Source of the DNA: Burkholderiales bacterium
Lineage (GTDB): Bacteria > Pseudomonadota > Gammaproteobacteria > Burkholderiales > Casimicrobiaceae
Assembly: GCA_025927765.1 (NCBI GenBank)
Contig: JAICKU010000023.1
Location: 1-49,304 of the forward strand
Direction of reading: 5' to 3'
DNA: 49,304 nt
The translations under genes were made by a program, and so were the position numbers. Under the pieces are notes generated by a model. It was not told where the DNA came from. It saw nothing but the letters and a program-made list of their open reading frames with translations, and made no database searches. This document shows, in pieces, positions 25,911-37,025 of the stretch. The stretch's first letter is position 1. Each line of letters starts with the position of its first letter.

Positions 25911-27230
25911 CTACAGCGTGAAGCTCAACGATCGCAGCAGCGCGCCCGGCAGCGTCACGCTCGACAGCACACGCTCGCCGTAGGTATTCGCCTCGAGCAA
26001 CATCTCGCGCTTCGCCGTCAGCGCCTCGAGGTTGTCGCCGAGCATGCGGAACAGCGTGTCGTCGAAGCGCATCACGTCGACAGGCGCGACGATCTTCCCG
26101 CCTTCCACCCAGAACGTCGCGAAGCGCGTCATGCCGGTCATTCGTGCTGCCGGCCGATCGGAGTAGTTGAGGTACCAGAGGTTGCCGATCGCGAGCCCGG
26201 TGTCGAGGGCCGCGAGCACGTCGCCCGCCGCGAGGTCGCCGGCCGCCATCGACAGCGCTTCCGGCGATTCGCTCGCGTTCGCGCCGTTGGTCGCGAGCCC
26301 GAACTCGCGCGCCGTGCGCGGCGAGACGAGTGCGCCCGTGAGCTTGCCGTCCGTGATCAGCGGTGTATTGGCCGGGCGCGCGAAGCCGTCGTTCTGGAAC
26401 GCCGGCGCCACGCCGTCCGCGATGTCTTCGCTGAACGCGACGCGTGGATCGAAACGGGCATCCGCGCGCATCTTCGCGAGCGCGCTTTGCTGCGTCTCGA
26501 GCGCGCGCGCCGAGAAGCCACCCCAATGCAGCAGGTCGGTGATCTCCTGCATCGCCGCGGGCGTCAGGAACGCGCGATATTGACCAGGGGCGATGGTCTT
26601 TGCCGGCCGGCTGACGAGCGCAAGCTGATCGATCGTCGCCGCGACGCGCGTGCGCAGTTCGTCCGCACTCCAGTCGAGGCCGCTGTACGACGAGCGCACC
26701 GCCTTGTCGGCGCGGTGATAGAGGCTCCACTGCAGGTTGAACGTGTCGACGGCGTGCCAATTGCGCTGGCCGCGCGAATCGGCGAAGCCGCGATGGACGG
26801 CGCCGGTGGCGAGCATGCCCACGAGATCGTGCCCTTTCGCGAGCGTCAGCACGTCGTCGACGATCGCTGCGGCCGGCGGAACCGTCGCGCTCCGTAGGCT
26901 GCGCGACGACGTCACCGTGTCGGGCAGCAGCAGGTGCGGATCTTCCGGCAGCGATGCGAGCGCGCCGCGCAATTGCGCGACGGCCGACGCGATCGCGTCG
27001 CGATCGATCGTCGCGCTGCCCGTCAACGTCAGCAGATGCGACGCGTGACGCGCGCCGTTGGCGAGCCGCAGCGCGACGCTGCGCTGCTCGACATGGCCGG
27101 GCTGGCGCACCTTGCCGCGATTCATGCGCACGAAATCGGTGGCTTCGCCGGCGAAGCTCATCGTATGCGCTTCACCCGCGCGAAGCGCCGCGTCGGCGGC
27201 GCGGGCGAGCGTGTCGAAATAGGCCTCCAC
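25911..27230 (-). CDS. tldE: TldE/PmbA-type metalloprotease subunit
   Basis: The 439-residue partner of TldD. TldD/TldE form a heterodimeric metalloprotease that degrades unfolded peptides and, in E. coli, processes microcin B17 precursor and CcdA. This subunit lacks the HExxxH motif, as expected for TldE. Its C-terminal half has the family segments RMTGMTRFATFWVEGGK and LGDNLEALT. The start is a GTG at 27230, 2 bp after the tldD stop; a TTG at 27236 overlapping that stop is also possible. The much longer open frame through tldD is not coding. Confidence 0.85.
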   Translation of the reverse strand: MEAYFDTLARAADAALRAGEAHTMSFAGEATDFVRMNRGKVRQPGHVEQRSVALRLANGARHASHLLTLTGSATIDRDAIASAVAQLRGALASLPEDPHLLLPDTVTSSRSLRSATVPPAAAIVDDVLTLAKGHDLVGMLATGAVHRGFADSRGQRNWHAVDTFNLQWSLYHRADKAVRSSYSGLDWSADELRTRVAATIDQLALVSRPAKTIAPGQYRAFLTPAAMQEITDLLHWGGFSARALETQQSALAKMRADARFDPRVAFSEDIADGVAPAFQNDGFARPANTPLITDGKLTGALVSPRTAREFGLATNGANASESPEALSMAAGDLAAGDVLAALDTGLAIGNLWYLNYSDRPAARMTGMTRFATFWVEGGKIVAPVDVMRFDDTLFRMLGDNLEALTAKREMLLEANTYGERVLSSVTLPGALLRSLSFTL

Positions 27231-27232
27231 GC

Positions 27233-28651
27233 TCAAATCTCCCCGCCAAATACGTCGACGTCGGTGAACACGCACGCCGGCGCTGCGTGCCCCACCCGGA
27301 TCGACTGCCCCGGCTCGCCCTTGCCGCAGAACGGCGTCCCGAGGACGCGCACGGTGTCGGCGTTGCCGACGCGCGCGAGGCTGCGCCAGAACTTCGCGCT
27401 GACGCCCCGGTAATTCGGGTTCTTCACGACGGCGCCGAGCTCGCCGTTCTCGATCAGGCGCGCGCGCTCGCAGCCGAACTGGAACTTGTTGCGCGAGTCG
27501 TCGATGGACCACGACGAATTCGTCTCCATCATCACGCCGCGCTCGATGCTCGCGACGAGGTCGTCGAACGTCGCGTCGCCCGGTTCGAGATTGAGGTTCG
27601 CCATTCGATCGATCGGGGGGCGGTTCCAGCCGTCGGCCCGGGCGTTGGCAACACCCGGCAATCCCGAGCGTGCCTGTGAGATGGCGCCGCCGAGCGGGCG
27701 TTCGAGGAGCCCGCCGCGAATCAGGAAGGTCTTTTCGGCGCGCGAGCCTTCGTCGTCGTACGCGTAGCTCGCGAGCTCCTCGGGTCGCGTCGGGTCGAAC
27801 GTGATGTTCAGCAGCGCCGAGCCGTATTGGTAGGTGCCGAACATGTCGGGCGTCACGAAGCTCGTGCCGGCGAAGTTGCGCTCGTCGCCGAGAATGCGGT
27901 CGAGCTCGAGCGGGTGCCCGATCGACTCGTGGATCTGCAGCACCATCTGGTCGGGTGCCAGCAGCACGTCCATGCGCCCCGACGGGCAGTTGGGTGCTGC
28001 GAGCAGTTCGAGGGCCTGCTGCGCGATGCGCGTGCCCGCGTCCGCGAAGCCGAAGCGCGCGAGGATTTCCAGCCCGCCCTGCTGGCAGATGCCGCGGTAG
28101 CCGTTCAGCGAGCGTTGCTGCGTGACGCCGTTCGCGTGCGCGGTGACGCCGATCGACGGAAACAGGAAGCGAAAGCGCTGGACCACCTCGCCGCCTTCGC
28201 TCGTGATGAGCCGGTGCGTCTCCTCGCGCACGTCGACGAGCGCTTCCCAGTCGACGATGCGGGCGTCGCAGCCGGCGAGGCGCGACGCGTGGCCAAGCAT
28301 GTCGTACCACTCGGCAGGGGACGGCAGCTTGGATGCGAGCGACGGCGACGCGTACTCCCCGCGCGGCGCCGGCCGCGGGAGCGTGCGCGAGTCGTCGATC
28401 GCGTAGCGCGCCGTCGCGCGCGCCCAGGCCGCCGCGCGCTCGAGCGCCTCGCGCAGCCCCGCTTCGGACGTGTCGGGCGTCGCTGCGTACCCGTAACCGC
28501 CGTCGGCATAGACAGTGGCCATGACGCCACTGTCGGTCGCGAGGACGAGCGGTTGCGGCACGTTCTTGCGGACGGCGTACGACTGGCCGCGCGCGTCGAC
28601 GAAGCGGAGCGACCAGAAGTCGGCGTCGAGGGAGATGCGGGGGAGGTCCAT
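27233..28651 (-). CDS. tldD: TldD-type metalloprotease catalytic subunit
   Basis: A 472-residue TldD/PmbA family protein carrying the zinc-binding HESIGH at 241-246 (HExxxH). The C-terminal region contains GTPFCGKGEPGQ and VGHAAP, typical of the family. It is followed after 2 bp by tldE, so the two subunits are made together. No ribosomal peptide precursor or modification enzyme was seen nearby, so a general peptidase role is more likely than bacteriocin maturation. The start ATG at 28651 gives a normal N-terminus. Confidence 0.88.
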   Translation of the reverse strand: MDLPRISLDADFWSLRFVDARGQSYAVRKNVPQPLVLATDSGVMATVYADGGYGYAATPDTSEAGLREALERAAAWARATARYAIDDSRTLPRPAPRGEYASPSLASKLPSPAEWYDMLGHASRLAGCDARIVDWEALVDVREETHRLITSEGGEVVQRFRFLFPSIGVTAHANGVTQQRSLNGYRGICQQGGLEILARFGFADAGTRIAQQALELLAAPNCPSGRMDVLLAPDQMVLQIHESIGHPLELDRILGDERNFAGTSFVTPDMFGTYQYGSALLNITFDPTRPEELASYAYDDEGSRAEKTFLIRGGLLERPLGGAISQARSGLPGVANARADGWNRPPIDRMANLNLEPGDATFDDLVASIERGVMMETNSSWSIDDSRNKFQFGCERARLIENGELGAVVKNPNYRGVSAKFWRSLARVGNADTVRVLGTPFCGKGEPGQSIRVGHAAPACVFTDVDVFGGEI

Positions 28652-28687
28652 GCCGAATTATCGCAGCCGCCGCCATGACGGCGCGTG

Positions 28688-29215
28688 TCAGCGGCCAGCC
28701 AGGCGGACGATCGACTCGCCGGTGACGCGGGCGATCCGCCAGTCCGGCAGGACCGCGGCGCCGAGCGACTCGTAGAAGCGGATGGCCGGCGTGTTCCAGT
28801 CGAGCACCGCCCACTCGAAGCGGCCGCAGCCGCGATCGGCGGCGATGCCGGCGAGCGTGCGGATCAGTGCCTGCCCGATGCCCGCGCCCCGGTGCTCGGG
28901 CCGCACGAAAAGGTCTTCCAGCCAGAGGCTCGGGCGGCCCAGGAACGTCGAGTAAGTATGAAAAAACAGGGCAAATCCGGCGGCGACCCGGGAATTCGCG
29001 TCAAGACGTGCAATCAGCGCCTCCGCGACAGGCCGAGGGCCGAACAGCGCGGCCGCGAGATCGGCCTCGGTCGACGTGCAGACGTCGGAGAGCCGCTCGT
29101 ATTCGGCAAGCGCCCGGACGAGCGCATGCAGGCCCGGGAGGTCCGCCGGCGTGGCGGGCACGATCCGGAACGAAGAGGCGTTGGCGTCCCCACCGTCGGG
29201 TTGTTGCACGATCAC
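28688..29215 (-). CDS. GNAT acetyltransferase (diamine/spermidine acetyltransferase-like)
   Basis: A 175-residue N-acetyltransferase. The acetyl-CoA binding segment is LFVRPEHRGAGIGQALI, and the preceding SLWLEDLFV is typical of the SSAT-like group that acetylates polyamines or thialysine. The RFEWAVLDWNTPAIRFYESLGA stretch holds the usual tyrosine. The start is a GTG that overlaps the upstream GNAT stop as GTGA. The frame is open further upstream inside the neighbour, but that sequence is not homologous. The true substrate is unknown. Confidence 0.85.
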   Translation of the reverse strand: MIVQQPDGGDANASSFRIVPATPADLPGLHALVRALAEYERLSDVCTSTEADLAAALFGPRPVAEALIARLDANSRVAAGFALFFHTYSTFLGRPSLWLEDLFVRPEHRGAGIGQALIRTLAGIAADRGCGRFEWAVLDWNTPAIRFYESLGAAVLPDWRIARVTGESIVRLAGR

Positions 29216-29706
29216 AACGCGTAGCCGAGGATCAGCAGGTCGCGACGCACGCCGTCGAGATTCGCCACGCCGGGCAAGCGACCCCAATCGGCGAAACCGA
29301 AGCCGCGAAACAGCGCGAGGCTCGGCGCATTGTGCGCGAAAGTGAAGGCGAGAAGCCGCGTAACGCGGAGGGAAGGCGCGGCCGCGAGCGCGTGCGCGAG
29401 CAGGCGCCGGCCGTGGCCCTGGCGCTGCGCCGCGGGCGCGGTGTAAAGACCCACTTCGACCGTTTCGCCGTACGCCGGGCGGCCGTAGAACGAGCGCAGC
29501 GAAAGCCACGCGGCCACGTCGTGCGCGCCGTCGACGGTCGAGACGAAGAGCGGCCGGCGGCCCATGTCGAACTCGGCGAACCACGCCTCACGCGAGGTGA
29601 CGTCGACCGGTGCCAGGTCGGCCGTGGCCATGCGTCCCGGGATCGACGCGTTGTAGATGGCAACGATGGCCGGCAGGTCGGCGCGGCCGGCGTGGCGGAT
29701 GGGCAT
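29212..29706 (-). CDS. GNAT acetyltransferase (phosphinothricin / L-amino acid acetyltransferase-like)
   Basis: A 164-residue acetyltransferase resembling the phosphinothricin/methionine-sulfoximine group: MPIRHAGRADLPAIVAIYN at the start, EVGLYTAPAAQRQGHGRRL as acetyl-CoA site and LFRGFGFADWGRLPGVA near the end. Such enzymes acetylate the amino group of amino acids and analogues. It is co-transcribed with the second GNAT gene by a 4-bp overlap. Its start is 152 bp from the divergent TonB receptor gene. Confidence 0.85.
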   Translation of the reverse strand: MPIRHAGRADLPAIVAIYNASIPGRMATADLAPVDVTSREAWFAEFDMGRRPLFVSTVDGAHDVAAWLSLRSFYGRPAYGETVEVGLYTAPAAQRQGHGRRLLAHALAAAPSLRVTRLLAFTFAHNAPSLALFRGFGFADWGRLPGVANLDGVRRDLLILGYAL

Positions 29707-29858
29707 GTTGGCGAAATTGCAACAAAAGTGACGCTCGCGGGCAAGGTGTCGGGGAGTTTCATTGCTGCGTGAAACAACGCTGTTGTAACGTTGCTACTGC
29801 GTGCCGAAAGGCGAAATTTCGTCCCTTCCAGTACCACTTTCCTTTGGGGGTTTTAAAA

Positions 29859-32633
<2,775 letters not shown>

Positions 32634-32668
32634 GCAACGAAGAACGGCAGTACCGCAGCAACACTGGA

Positions 32669-32692
32669 GGGGGCTTCGGCCCCCTTTTTTTT
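32669..32692 (+). terminator. Intrinsic terminator after the TonB-dependent receptor gene
   Basis: GGGGGC-TTCG-GCCCCC forms a perfect 6-bp stem with a UUCG tetraloop, followed by eight T residues. It lies 36 bp after the receptor stop, so most receptor transcripts should end here and the downstream genes would need their own promoter or readthrough. Confidence 0.95.
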
Positions 32693-32709
32693 AAGCCGAG
32701 GGATCATCC

Positions 32710-33204
32710 ATGAAACGAATCGCAATGATCGCGCTCGTCGGCGTCGCGTCGCTGGCCGCGCCGCTCGCCATCGCGCAAACCGCTGCGAACGCCGCGCAGG
32801 CCGCGGCGGACGTCACCGACATGCCGAAGCTGCGCGAGGAAGCGAAGGTGGACAAGCGCGCGCTCGTTGCCGACACGCTGCACCTGACCGATGCCGAAGC
32901 GAAGCGCTTCTGGCCGATCTACGACACGTACCAGCGCTCGCTCGACGAGACGAACCGGCGTCGCGTGCTCGCGCTCGAAGGCCTGATGTTTCGCGAGCAG
33001 AAGATGACGAACCTCGCGGCGAAGCGGCTCGTCGCCGAACTGATGGCGATCGACGACGCCGAGGCCAAGGCCAGGCGCACGTTACGCAATCGCCTGATGC
33101 GCTCGCTGCCGCCGATCAAGGTCGCGCGCTACCTGCAACTCGAGGACAAGCTGCAGGCGATCCGCGACTACGACATCGCGTCGACGGTGCCGCTCGTGCA
33201 CTGA
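32710..33204 (+). CDS. Small helical periplasmic protein (Spy/CpxP-like layout)
   Basis: A 164-residue exported protein of uncertain function. The signal peptide is MKRIAMIALVGVASLAAPLAIAQ in outline, with cleavage after AIA. The mature part is charged and helical, with LHLTDAEAKRFWPIYDTYQ near residue 55, which resembles LTxxQ-type periplasmic proteins such as Spy and CpxP. No full family signature is seen. It starts 17 bp after the receptor terminator and is followed by a convergent small gene. A role in envelope maintenance is a guess from the layout. Confidence 0.75.
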   Translation: MKRIAMIALVGVASLAAPLAIAQTAANAAQAAADVTDMPKLREEAKVDKRALVADTLHLTDAEAKRFWPIYDTYQRSLDETNRRRVLALEGLMFREQKMTNLAAKRLVAELMAIDDAEAKARRTLRNRLMRSLPPIKVARYLQLEDKLQAIRDYDIASTVPLVH

Positions 33205-33260
33205 GGGCTGCGCGCTCGCGGCCGCAAGGCGCGCACGGGGCGGGACGCTCGTGCCCACGA

Positions 33261-33530
33261 TCAACTTTGGGTACCGGGCACCGCCGCGCGCGACTCCGCG
33301 AGCGGCATCGCGTGCGGGTGACGCTCGGCGAGGACGCTCATCTCGGTGATGGCGCTGTCGGTAGGGGCAATGCATTGCTCGCTCGTCACGCGCGTCGCGA
33401 TGTCTTCCGGCGTGGCGATCGGCAGCGAGGTCGCCGGCAGCACGACGGCGAGCGCGAGCGTGGCGCTGGTGATCGCGGCGGCGGCGAGTCCTGCGAGCGC
33501 TCGCGGGGTGCGGGGGTCGTAGCGGTTCAT
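33261..33530 (-). CDS. Small exported or single-span membrane protein, unknown function
   Basis: An 89-residue product with a basic N-terminus (MNRYDPRTPRA) and a hydrophobic Ala/Leu/Val segment at about 12-35. A hydrophilic tail with a single cysteine (SEQCIAP) follows. A CAGGAGC ribosome-binding site lies 8 nt before the ATG, which is the main support for coding. No family was recognised. Confidence 0.5.
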   Translation of the reverse strand: MNRYDPRTPRALAGLAAAAITSATLALAVVLPATSLPIATPEDIATRVTSEQCIAPTDSAITEMSVLAERHPHAMPLAESRAAVPGTQS

Positions 33531-34050
33531 CGCGAAGCTCCTGGTTTAACGAGTGCCTACGTCGGTTCGATGCGGCGGACCGCGCGGCCGGATTCATCGA
33601 TCGGTTCCTGCATCCGGACAGCGCGCGAGTACGTGGGTCGCATCGTGCGTGTCCGGCGCGACGCGGGCAATCGACATGCGACGAAGCGCGCGCAGCGGCG
33701 CGTGGAATGGCGCCGCGGCGCGATGAAATGCGCCGGCACCGGCCCGGCGCGCAAAAGCAACTTCACGGGTTCGATGGACTTCCGGGCGCCATTGTGTAAA
33801 ATCCCGCGATTTTCCGACGCAACCTGCGTCCGTGGAAAACGCGGCCAGGATGTTTCAGGTGCACGCCCGCGGGTGCAAGTCGCGCCTCGCCGCTCGCGGC
33901 GGCGCCGTCCCGACCCGCGAACGAATCGCACCGGCCAGACGCAAGGGGAACGCGAAAGGCCCTCGCCGCGCGATGTGCAGCGCGAGGCGCCGTTCCGTGC
34001 TCTTCGACGACAGCGGAAAGATCGTTGACCAACATTCGCATGGAGACAAC
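33531..34050. other. Long intergenic leader of the exbB operon
   Basis: These 520 bp separate the small minus-strand gene from exbB. No convincing gene is present; the frame open into exbB from 33832 is Arg-rich and lacks a ribosome-binding site. It holds a promoter-like element at 33775-33802 and a short inverted repeat (AAAATC/GATTTT, about 33799-33814). If that promoter is used, the exbB transcript has an untranslated leader of about 240 nt. Confidence 0.5.
33775..33802 (+). promoter_or_regulatory. Possible sigma-70 promoter for the exbB-exbD-exbD-tonB operon
   Basis: TGGACT (33775-33780) and TAAAAT (33797-33802) are separated by 16 bp. The -10 matches TATAAT at five of six positions, and the -35 is weaker. 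It is the best candidate in the 520-bp region upstream of exbB. Confidence 0.4.
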
Positions 34051-34935
34051 ATGTTGAAGATGAACCGCCTGGCGAATCTCGCCGCGGCCCTGCTGCTCGC
34101 GCTGCCGATCGCGGCCACCCCGCTCGCCACGCAGGCACAAACCACGACGGCGCCGGCCACGACTGCCCCGGCGGACAGCGCGGCGCCCGCAGCGCCTGCC
34201 GCTGCACCGGCCGCGCCAGCGGCGGCGGCGTCCGGCGCCTCGAAAACGACGACCGACTTCATCGAGAACCCGTACGGCCTCGAAGCGCTGTGGAAGGGCG
34301 GCGACCTCGTCGCGCGCATCACGCTCGGCATCCTCGTCCTGATGTCCGCGGGCAGCTGGTACATCATCGTGACCAAGCTCTACGAGCAGGCGAAGATGAA
34401 CCGGCAGGCGCGCGCTGCCGACCGCACGTTCTGGAAGGCGGCGTCGATCCAGAAGGGCGTGACGGAACTGAAGGAAGGCAGCCCGTACCGCTTCATGGCC
34501 GAATCGGGACTCGAGGCGACGACCAAGCACGAAGGCCTGCTCGGCAGCGTCGACATCAACACCTGGGTCAGCATGTCGATCCAGCGCGCGATCGACAACA
34601 TCCAGAGCCGCACCCAGGACGGCCTCGCGTTCCTCGCGACCGTCGGTTCCACCGCCCCGTTCGTGGGGCTGTTCGGCACGGTGTGGGGCATCTATCACGC
34701 GCTGACCGCGATCGGCATCGCCGGCCAGGCGTCGATCGACAAGGTCGCGGGCCCTGTCGGTGAAGCGCTGATCATGACGGCCATCGGCCTTGCGGTCGCG
34801 GTGCCCGCGGTGCTCGGCTACAACTGGCTCATCCGCCGCAACAAGGCATCGATGGATCGCGTGCGGAGCTTCGGCGCCGACCTCCACGCGGTGCTGCTGT
34901 CGGCGACGCAATCGCCGGCCCGGGCCGCGGCCTGA
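34051..34935 (+). CDS. exbB: Biopolymer transport protein ExbB
   Basis: The 294-residue proton-channel subunit (MotA/TolQ/ExbB family) that powers TonB. It begins with a cleavable-looking signal (LANLAAALLLALPIAATPLATQAQ) and an Ala/Pro/Thr-rich linker to about residue 65. The first membrane segment is RITLGILVLMSAGSWYIIV, and the paired segments are around LAFLATVGSTAPFVGLFGTVWG and ALIMTAIGLAVAVPAVLGYN, the most conserved part. The extended N-terminus is known in some ExbB proteins. The ATG at 34051 has GGAGA 5 nt upstream and is chosen over an upstream frame extension. The two exbD genes follow directly. Confidence 0.93.
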   Translation: MLKMNRLANLAAALLLALPIAATPLATQAQTTTAPATTAPADSAAPAAPAAAPAAPAAAASGASKTTTDFIENPYGLEALWKGGDLVARITLGILVLMSAGSWYIIVTKLYEQAKMNRQARAADRTFWKAASIQKGVTELKEGSPYRFMAESGLEATTKHEGLLGSVDINTWVSMSIQRAIDNIQSRTQDGLAFLATVGSTAPFVGLFGTVWGIYHALTAIGIAGQASIDKVAGPVGEALIMTAIGLAVAVPAVLGYNWLIRRNKASMDRVRSFGADLHAVLLSATQSPARAAA

Positions 34936-34960
34936 TCGCAGGACGAGGCGGGACCGGGCC

Positions 34961-35401
34961 ATGGCGATGAACGTAGGCGCCCCGTCGGGGGAGGAAGAGG
35001 AAGCGATCTCGGCGATCAACACCACGCCGCTCGTCGACGTGATGCTGGTGCTGCTGATCATCTTCCTCATCACCGTGCCGGTGGTGCGGATGACGGTGCC
35101 GGTCGAGTTGCCGAAGGAGCGCAACGAGATCCGCGAGACGAAGCCCGAGAACATCGTGATCTCGGTCGACCGGAACGACCAGATCTACTGGAACGATCTC
35201 AAGATGCCGAACACCGACACGCTCGTCGACCGGCTGAAGAAGATCTCGAACCTGTCGCCGCAGCCGGAAGTGCAGATCCGCGGCGACTCGCGCGGCAACT
35301 ATGCGGGCGTGGGTCGCGTCGTGTACGCCTGCCAGCGCGCGGGCATCTCGAAGATCTCGTTCATCACCGAGCCGCCCCCGCGCAGTGCGGCGGCGGGCTG
35401 A
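34961..35401 (+). CDS. exbD: Biopolymer transport protein ExbD, copy 1
   Basis: A 146-residue ExbD/TolR-family protein: short cytoplasmic N-terminus (MAMNVGAPSGEEEEA), the conserved INTTPLVDVMLVLLIIFLIT with the essential membrane aspartate, and a periplasmic domain ending in a Pro-rich tail. It follows exbB by 25 bp. The start ATG at 34961 gives an N-terminus (MAMNVG) identical to that of the second ExbD, supporting both the start and a tandem duplication. Confidence 0.93.
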   Translation: MAMNVGAPSGEEEEAISAINTTPLVDVMLVLLIIFLITVPVVRMTVPVELPKERNEIRETKPENIVISVDRNDQIYWNDLKMPNTDTLVDRLKKISNLSPQPEVQIRGDSRGNYAGVGRVVYACQRAGISKISFITEPPPRSAAAG

Positions 35402-35425
35402 TGCGAATCAACGCAGGACTCTGAA

Positions 35426-35860
35426 ATGGCGATGAACGTAGGCGCGCCGAGCCGCTCCAGCGACATGGACGTGATGATCGACATCAACACGACGCCGCTG
35501 ATCGACGTGATGCTCGTGCTGCTCGTGATGCTGATCATCACGATCCCGATCCAGCTCCACGCGGTGAACCTGAACCTCCCGATCGGCAATCCGCCGCCGC
35601 CGATCGCGCTGCCCGAAGTGGTCAAGCTCGATATCGACGACCAGAGCAAGGTCTACTGGAACGGCGAAGTCGTTCCGGACCGCGCGCAGCTGGAGGCGAA
35701 GATGACCGCGGCCGCGCACGAAGCCGTGCAGCCCGAAGTGCACCTGCGCCCGAACAAGCTTGCGAAGTACGGCGTGGTGGCGGGCGTGATGGCGTCGGCG
35801 CAGCGACTCGGGTTGACCAAGATCGGCATCGTCGGCAGCGAGCAGTTCATCGGCGAATAG
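35426..35860 (+). CDS. exbD: Biopolymer transport protein ExbD, copy 2
   Basis: A 144-residue second ExbD with MAMNVGAPS at the start, INTTPLIDVMLVLLVMLIIT as membrane segment with the conserved Asp, and the periplasmic fold (VKLDIDDQSKVYWNGE; KYGVVAGVMASAQRLGLTKIGIVG). Two ExbD paralogues in one operon are also known from Xanthomonas-type systems, where they differ in function. It lies 24 bp after copy 1 and 31 bp before tonB. Confidence 0.93.
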   Translation: MAMNVGAPSRSSDMDVMIDINTTPLIDVMLVLLVMLIITIPIQLHAVNLNLPIGNPPPPIALPEVVKLDIDDQSKVYWNGEVVPDRAQLEAKMTAAAHEAVQPEVHLRPNKLAKYGVVAGVMASAQRLGLTKIGIVGSEQFIGE

Positions 35861-35891
35861 CCGCGCGCCGGACAGGAATCGAAGAAACCCA

Positions 35892-36566
35892 ATGGATTTC
35901 GCACGCCAGCAGCGCGACCCGACGCGCCACATGGTCGGGATCGCGTTCGTGATCCTTTTCCACGCGGTCATCATCTACGCGCTCCTGACCGGCCTCGGGA
36001 CCAAGGTGGTCCAGATCGTGAAGAAGCCGTTGACGGCGCAGATCATCGACGAGGTGAGGCCCCCGCCGCCCCCGCCGCCGCCACCCCCGCCGCCGCCGCC
36101 GCAGAAGCGGGGCGAGCCGCCGCCCAAGGTGATCGAGCAGCCCTACGTGCCGCCGCCCGAGGTGCCCCCGCCGGTGATGGCGCCGCCGCCGGTCATCGCC
36201 AACGTCGCGCCGACGCCGCCGCCCGAACCGGTGGTGATCGCGCCGCCGCCGCCCCCGGTGGTGATCGCGCCGCCCGCGCCGCCGGCGCCGCCGAAGCCGG
36301 CGATCCGCCAGGGCGTGTCGTGCACGAAGCGCGATCCGCCGGCGTTCCCGCGTGAAGCGATCCGTGCGCACGTCGAGAAGGGTCGCGTCGACGCCGTGCT
36401 GACGATCGACGAAAAGGGCAACGTCACCGACGTGCGGATCGTCAATTCGAACCCGCCGCGCGTGTTCGATCGCGTGGTGCGCGATACGCTGTCCGACTGG
36501 AAGTGCGCCGCCGAAGGCGCGAAGTATCAGGCGTCCGTGGAGATCAACTTCACGCTGACGGACTGA
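35892..36566 (+). CDS. tonB: TonB energy-transducing protein
   Basis: A 224-residue TonB. The N-terminal membrane anchor is around residues 14-34 (MVGIAFVILFHAVIIYALL). A Pro-rich periplasmic spacer runs from about 57 to 137, opening with 14 consecutive prolines. The C-terminal TonB domain follows, with FPREAIRAHVEKGRVDAVLTID and ending in VEINFTLTD. It contains two cysteines (SCTKRD and DWKCA), which may form a disulfide. The proline run is encoded by CCG/CCC repeats, a possible slippage site. It closes the exbB-exbD-exbD-tonB operon and is convergent with the anti-sigma gene. Confidence 0.93.
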   Translation: MDFARQQRDPTRHMVGIAFVILFHAVIIYALLTGLGTKVVQIVKKPLTAQIIDEVRPPPPPPPPPPPPPPQKRGEPPPKVIEQPYVPPPEVPPPVMAPPPVIANVAPTPPPEPVVIAPPPPPVVIAPPAPPAPPKPAIRQGVSCTKRDPPAFPREAIRAHVEKGRVDAVLTIDEKGNVTDVRIVNSNPPRVFDRVVRDTLSDWKCAAEGAKYQASVEINFTLTD

Positions 36567-36650
36567 CGCCGGGCCGTACGACGGCGGGGCGCGACTCGAT
36601 CGTTTTCCGGGTCTGCGTTCGCGGGGGCCGCCGACGCATGGCGTGGTTCG

Positions 36651-37025
36651 TCAGTCGCGCCTCAGCGCCAGCGCCGTGCCGGTCCAGGTGACGATGCCGA
36701 TGGCGGCGAGGAGCATGCCGAGCATCGACAGCGTCACCGGCTTCGCGGCGACGACCCTGAATGCTTCGCGCGCGAGGTCCTGCATCGCCTGCGGGAGCAT
36801 CGACGCCAGCAGGACTCCCGCGACCAGCCACAGCGCGACCACCACGGGCTTCCGCCACGCGGGCAAGGCGACGGGCGCCGGCAGCCGCTGCATGACCGCG
36901 GCGGTGAACCCGTCGTCCTGAACGTAGTGAGCCGCATGCTCGCGCGCATCGTCGGCGAGCACGCGGTCGAGCCAGTCGTCCGTTGCGAACGACGGCGAGG
37001 GCATCGGGGCATTCGCGTTGGTCAT
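36651..37025 (-). CDS. Putative anti-sigma factor (membrane protein)
   Basis: A 124-residue protein encoded directly after the ECF sigma factor, its ATG overlapping the sigma stop as ATGA. The N-terminal 60 residues are cytoplasmic and acidic (DDWLDRVLADDAREHAAHYVQDDGFTAA in part), and two membrane segments follow (VVVALWLVAGVLLASM; LSMLGMLLAAIGIVTW). There is no zinc-finger HxxxCxxC, so it is not a ZAS-type anti-sigma. The function is inferred from position and layout; the sequence alone is not diagnostic. Confidence 0.7.
   Translation of the reverse strand: MTNANAPMPSPSFATDDWLDRVLADDAREHAAHYVQDDGFTAAVMQRLPAPVALPAWRKPVVVALWLVAGVLLASMLPQAMQDLAREAFRVVAAKPVTLSMLGMLLAAIGIVTWTGTALALRRD

Noticed and set aside
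27231-28814. Open frame on the minus strand continuing from tldE upstream through the whole tldD region
   Set aside because: It is Arg/Pro/Gly-rich with no recognisable domain and overlaps tldD in another frame. The TldE homology begins at 27230.
29717-29788. TTGCAACA and TGTTGTAA as an operator pair upstream of the TonB receptor
   Set aside because: The arms are 56 bp apart with one mismatch and match no regulator motif I can name with confidence.
33832-34050. N-terminal extension of exbB
   Set aside because: The upstream codons are Arg-rich without homology, and the ATG at 34051 has a GGAGA site and leads directly into a signal-like sequence.
36503-36691. Short plus-strand frame after tonB
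   Set aside because: It overlaps the tonB end out of frame and has no ribosome-binding site or coding character.
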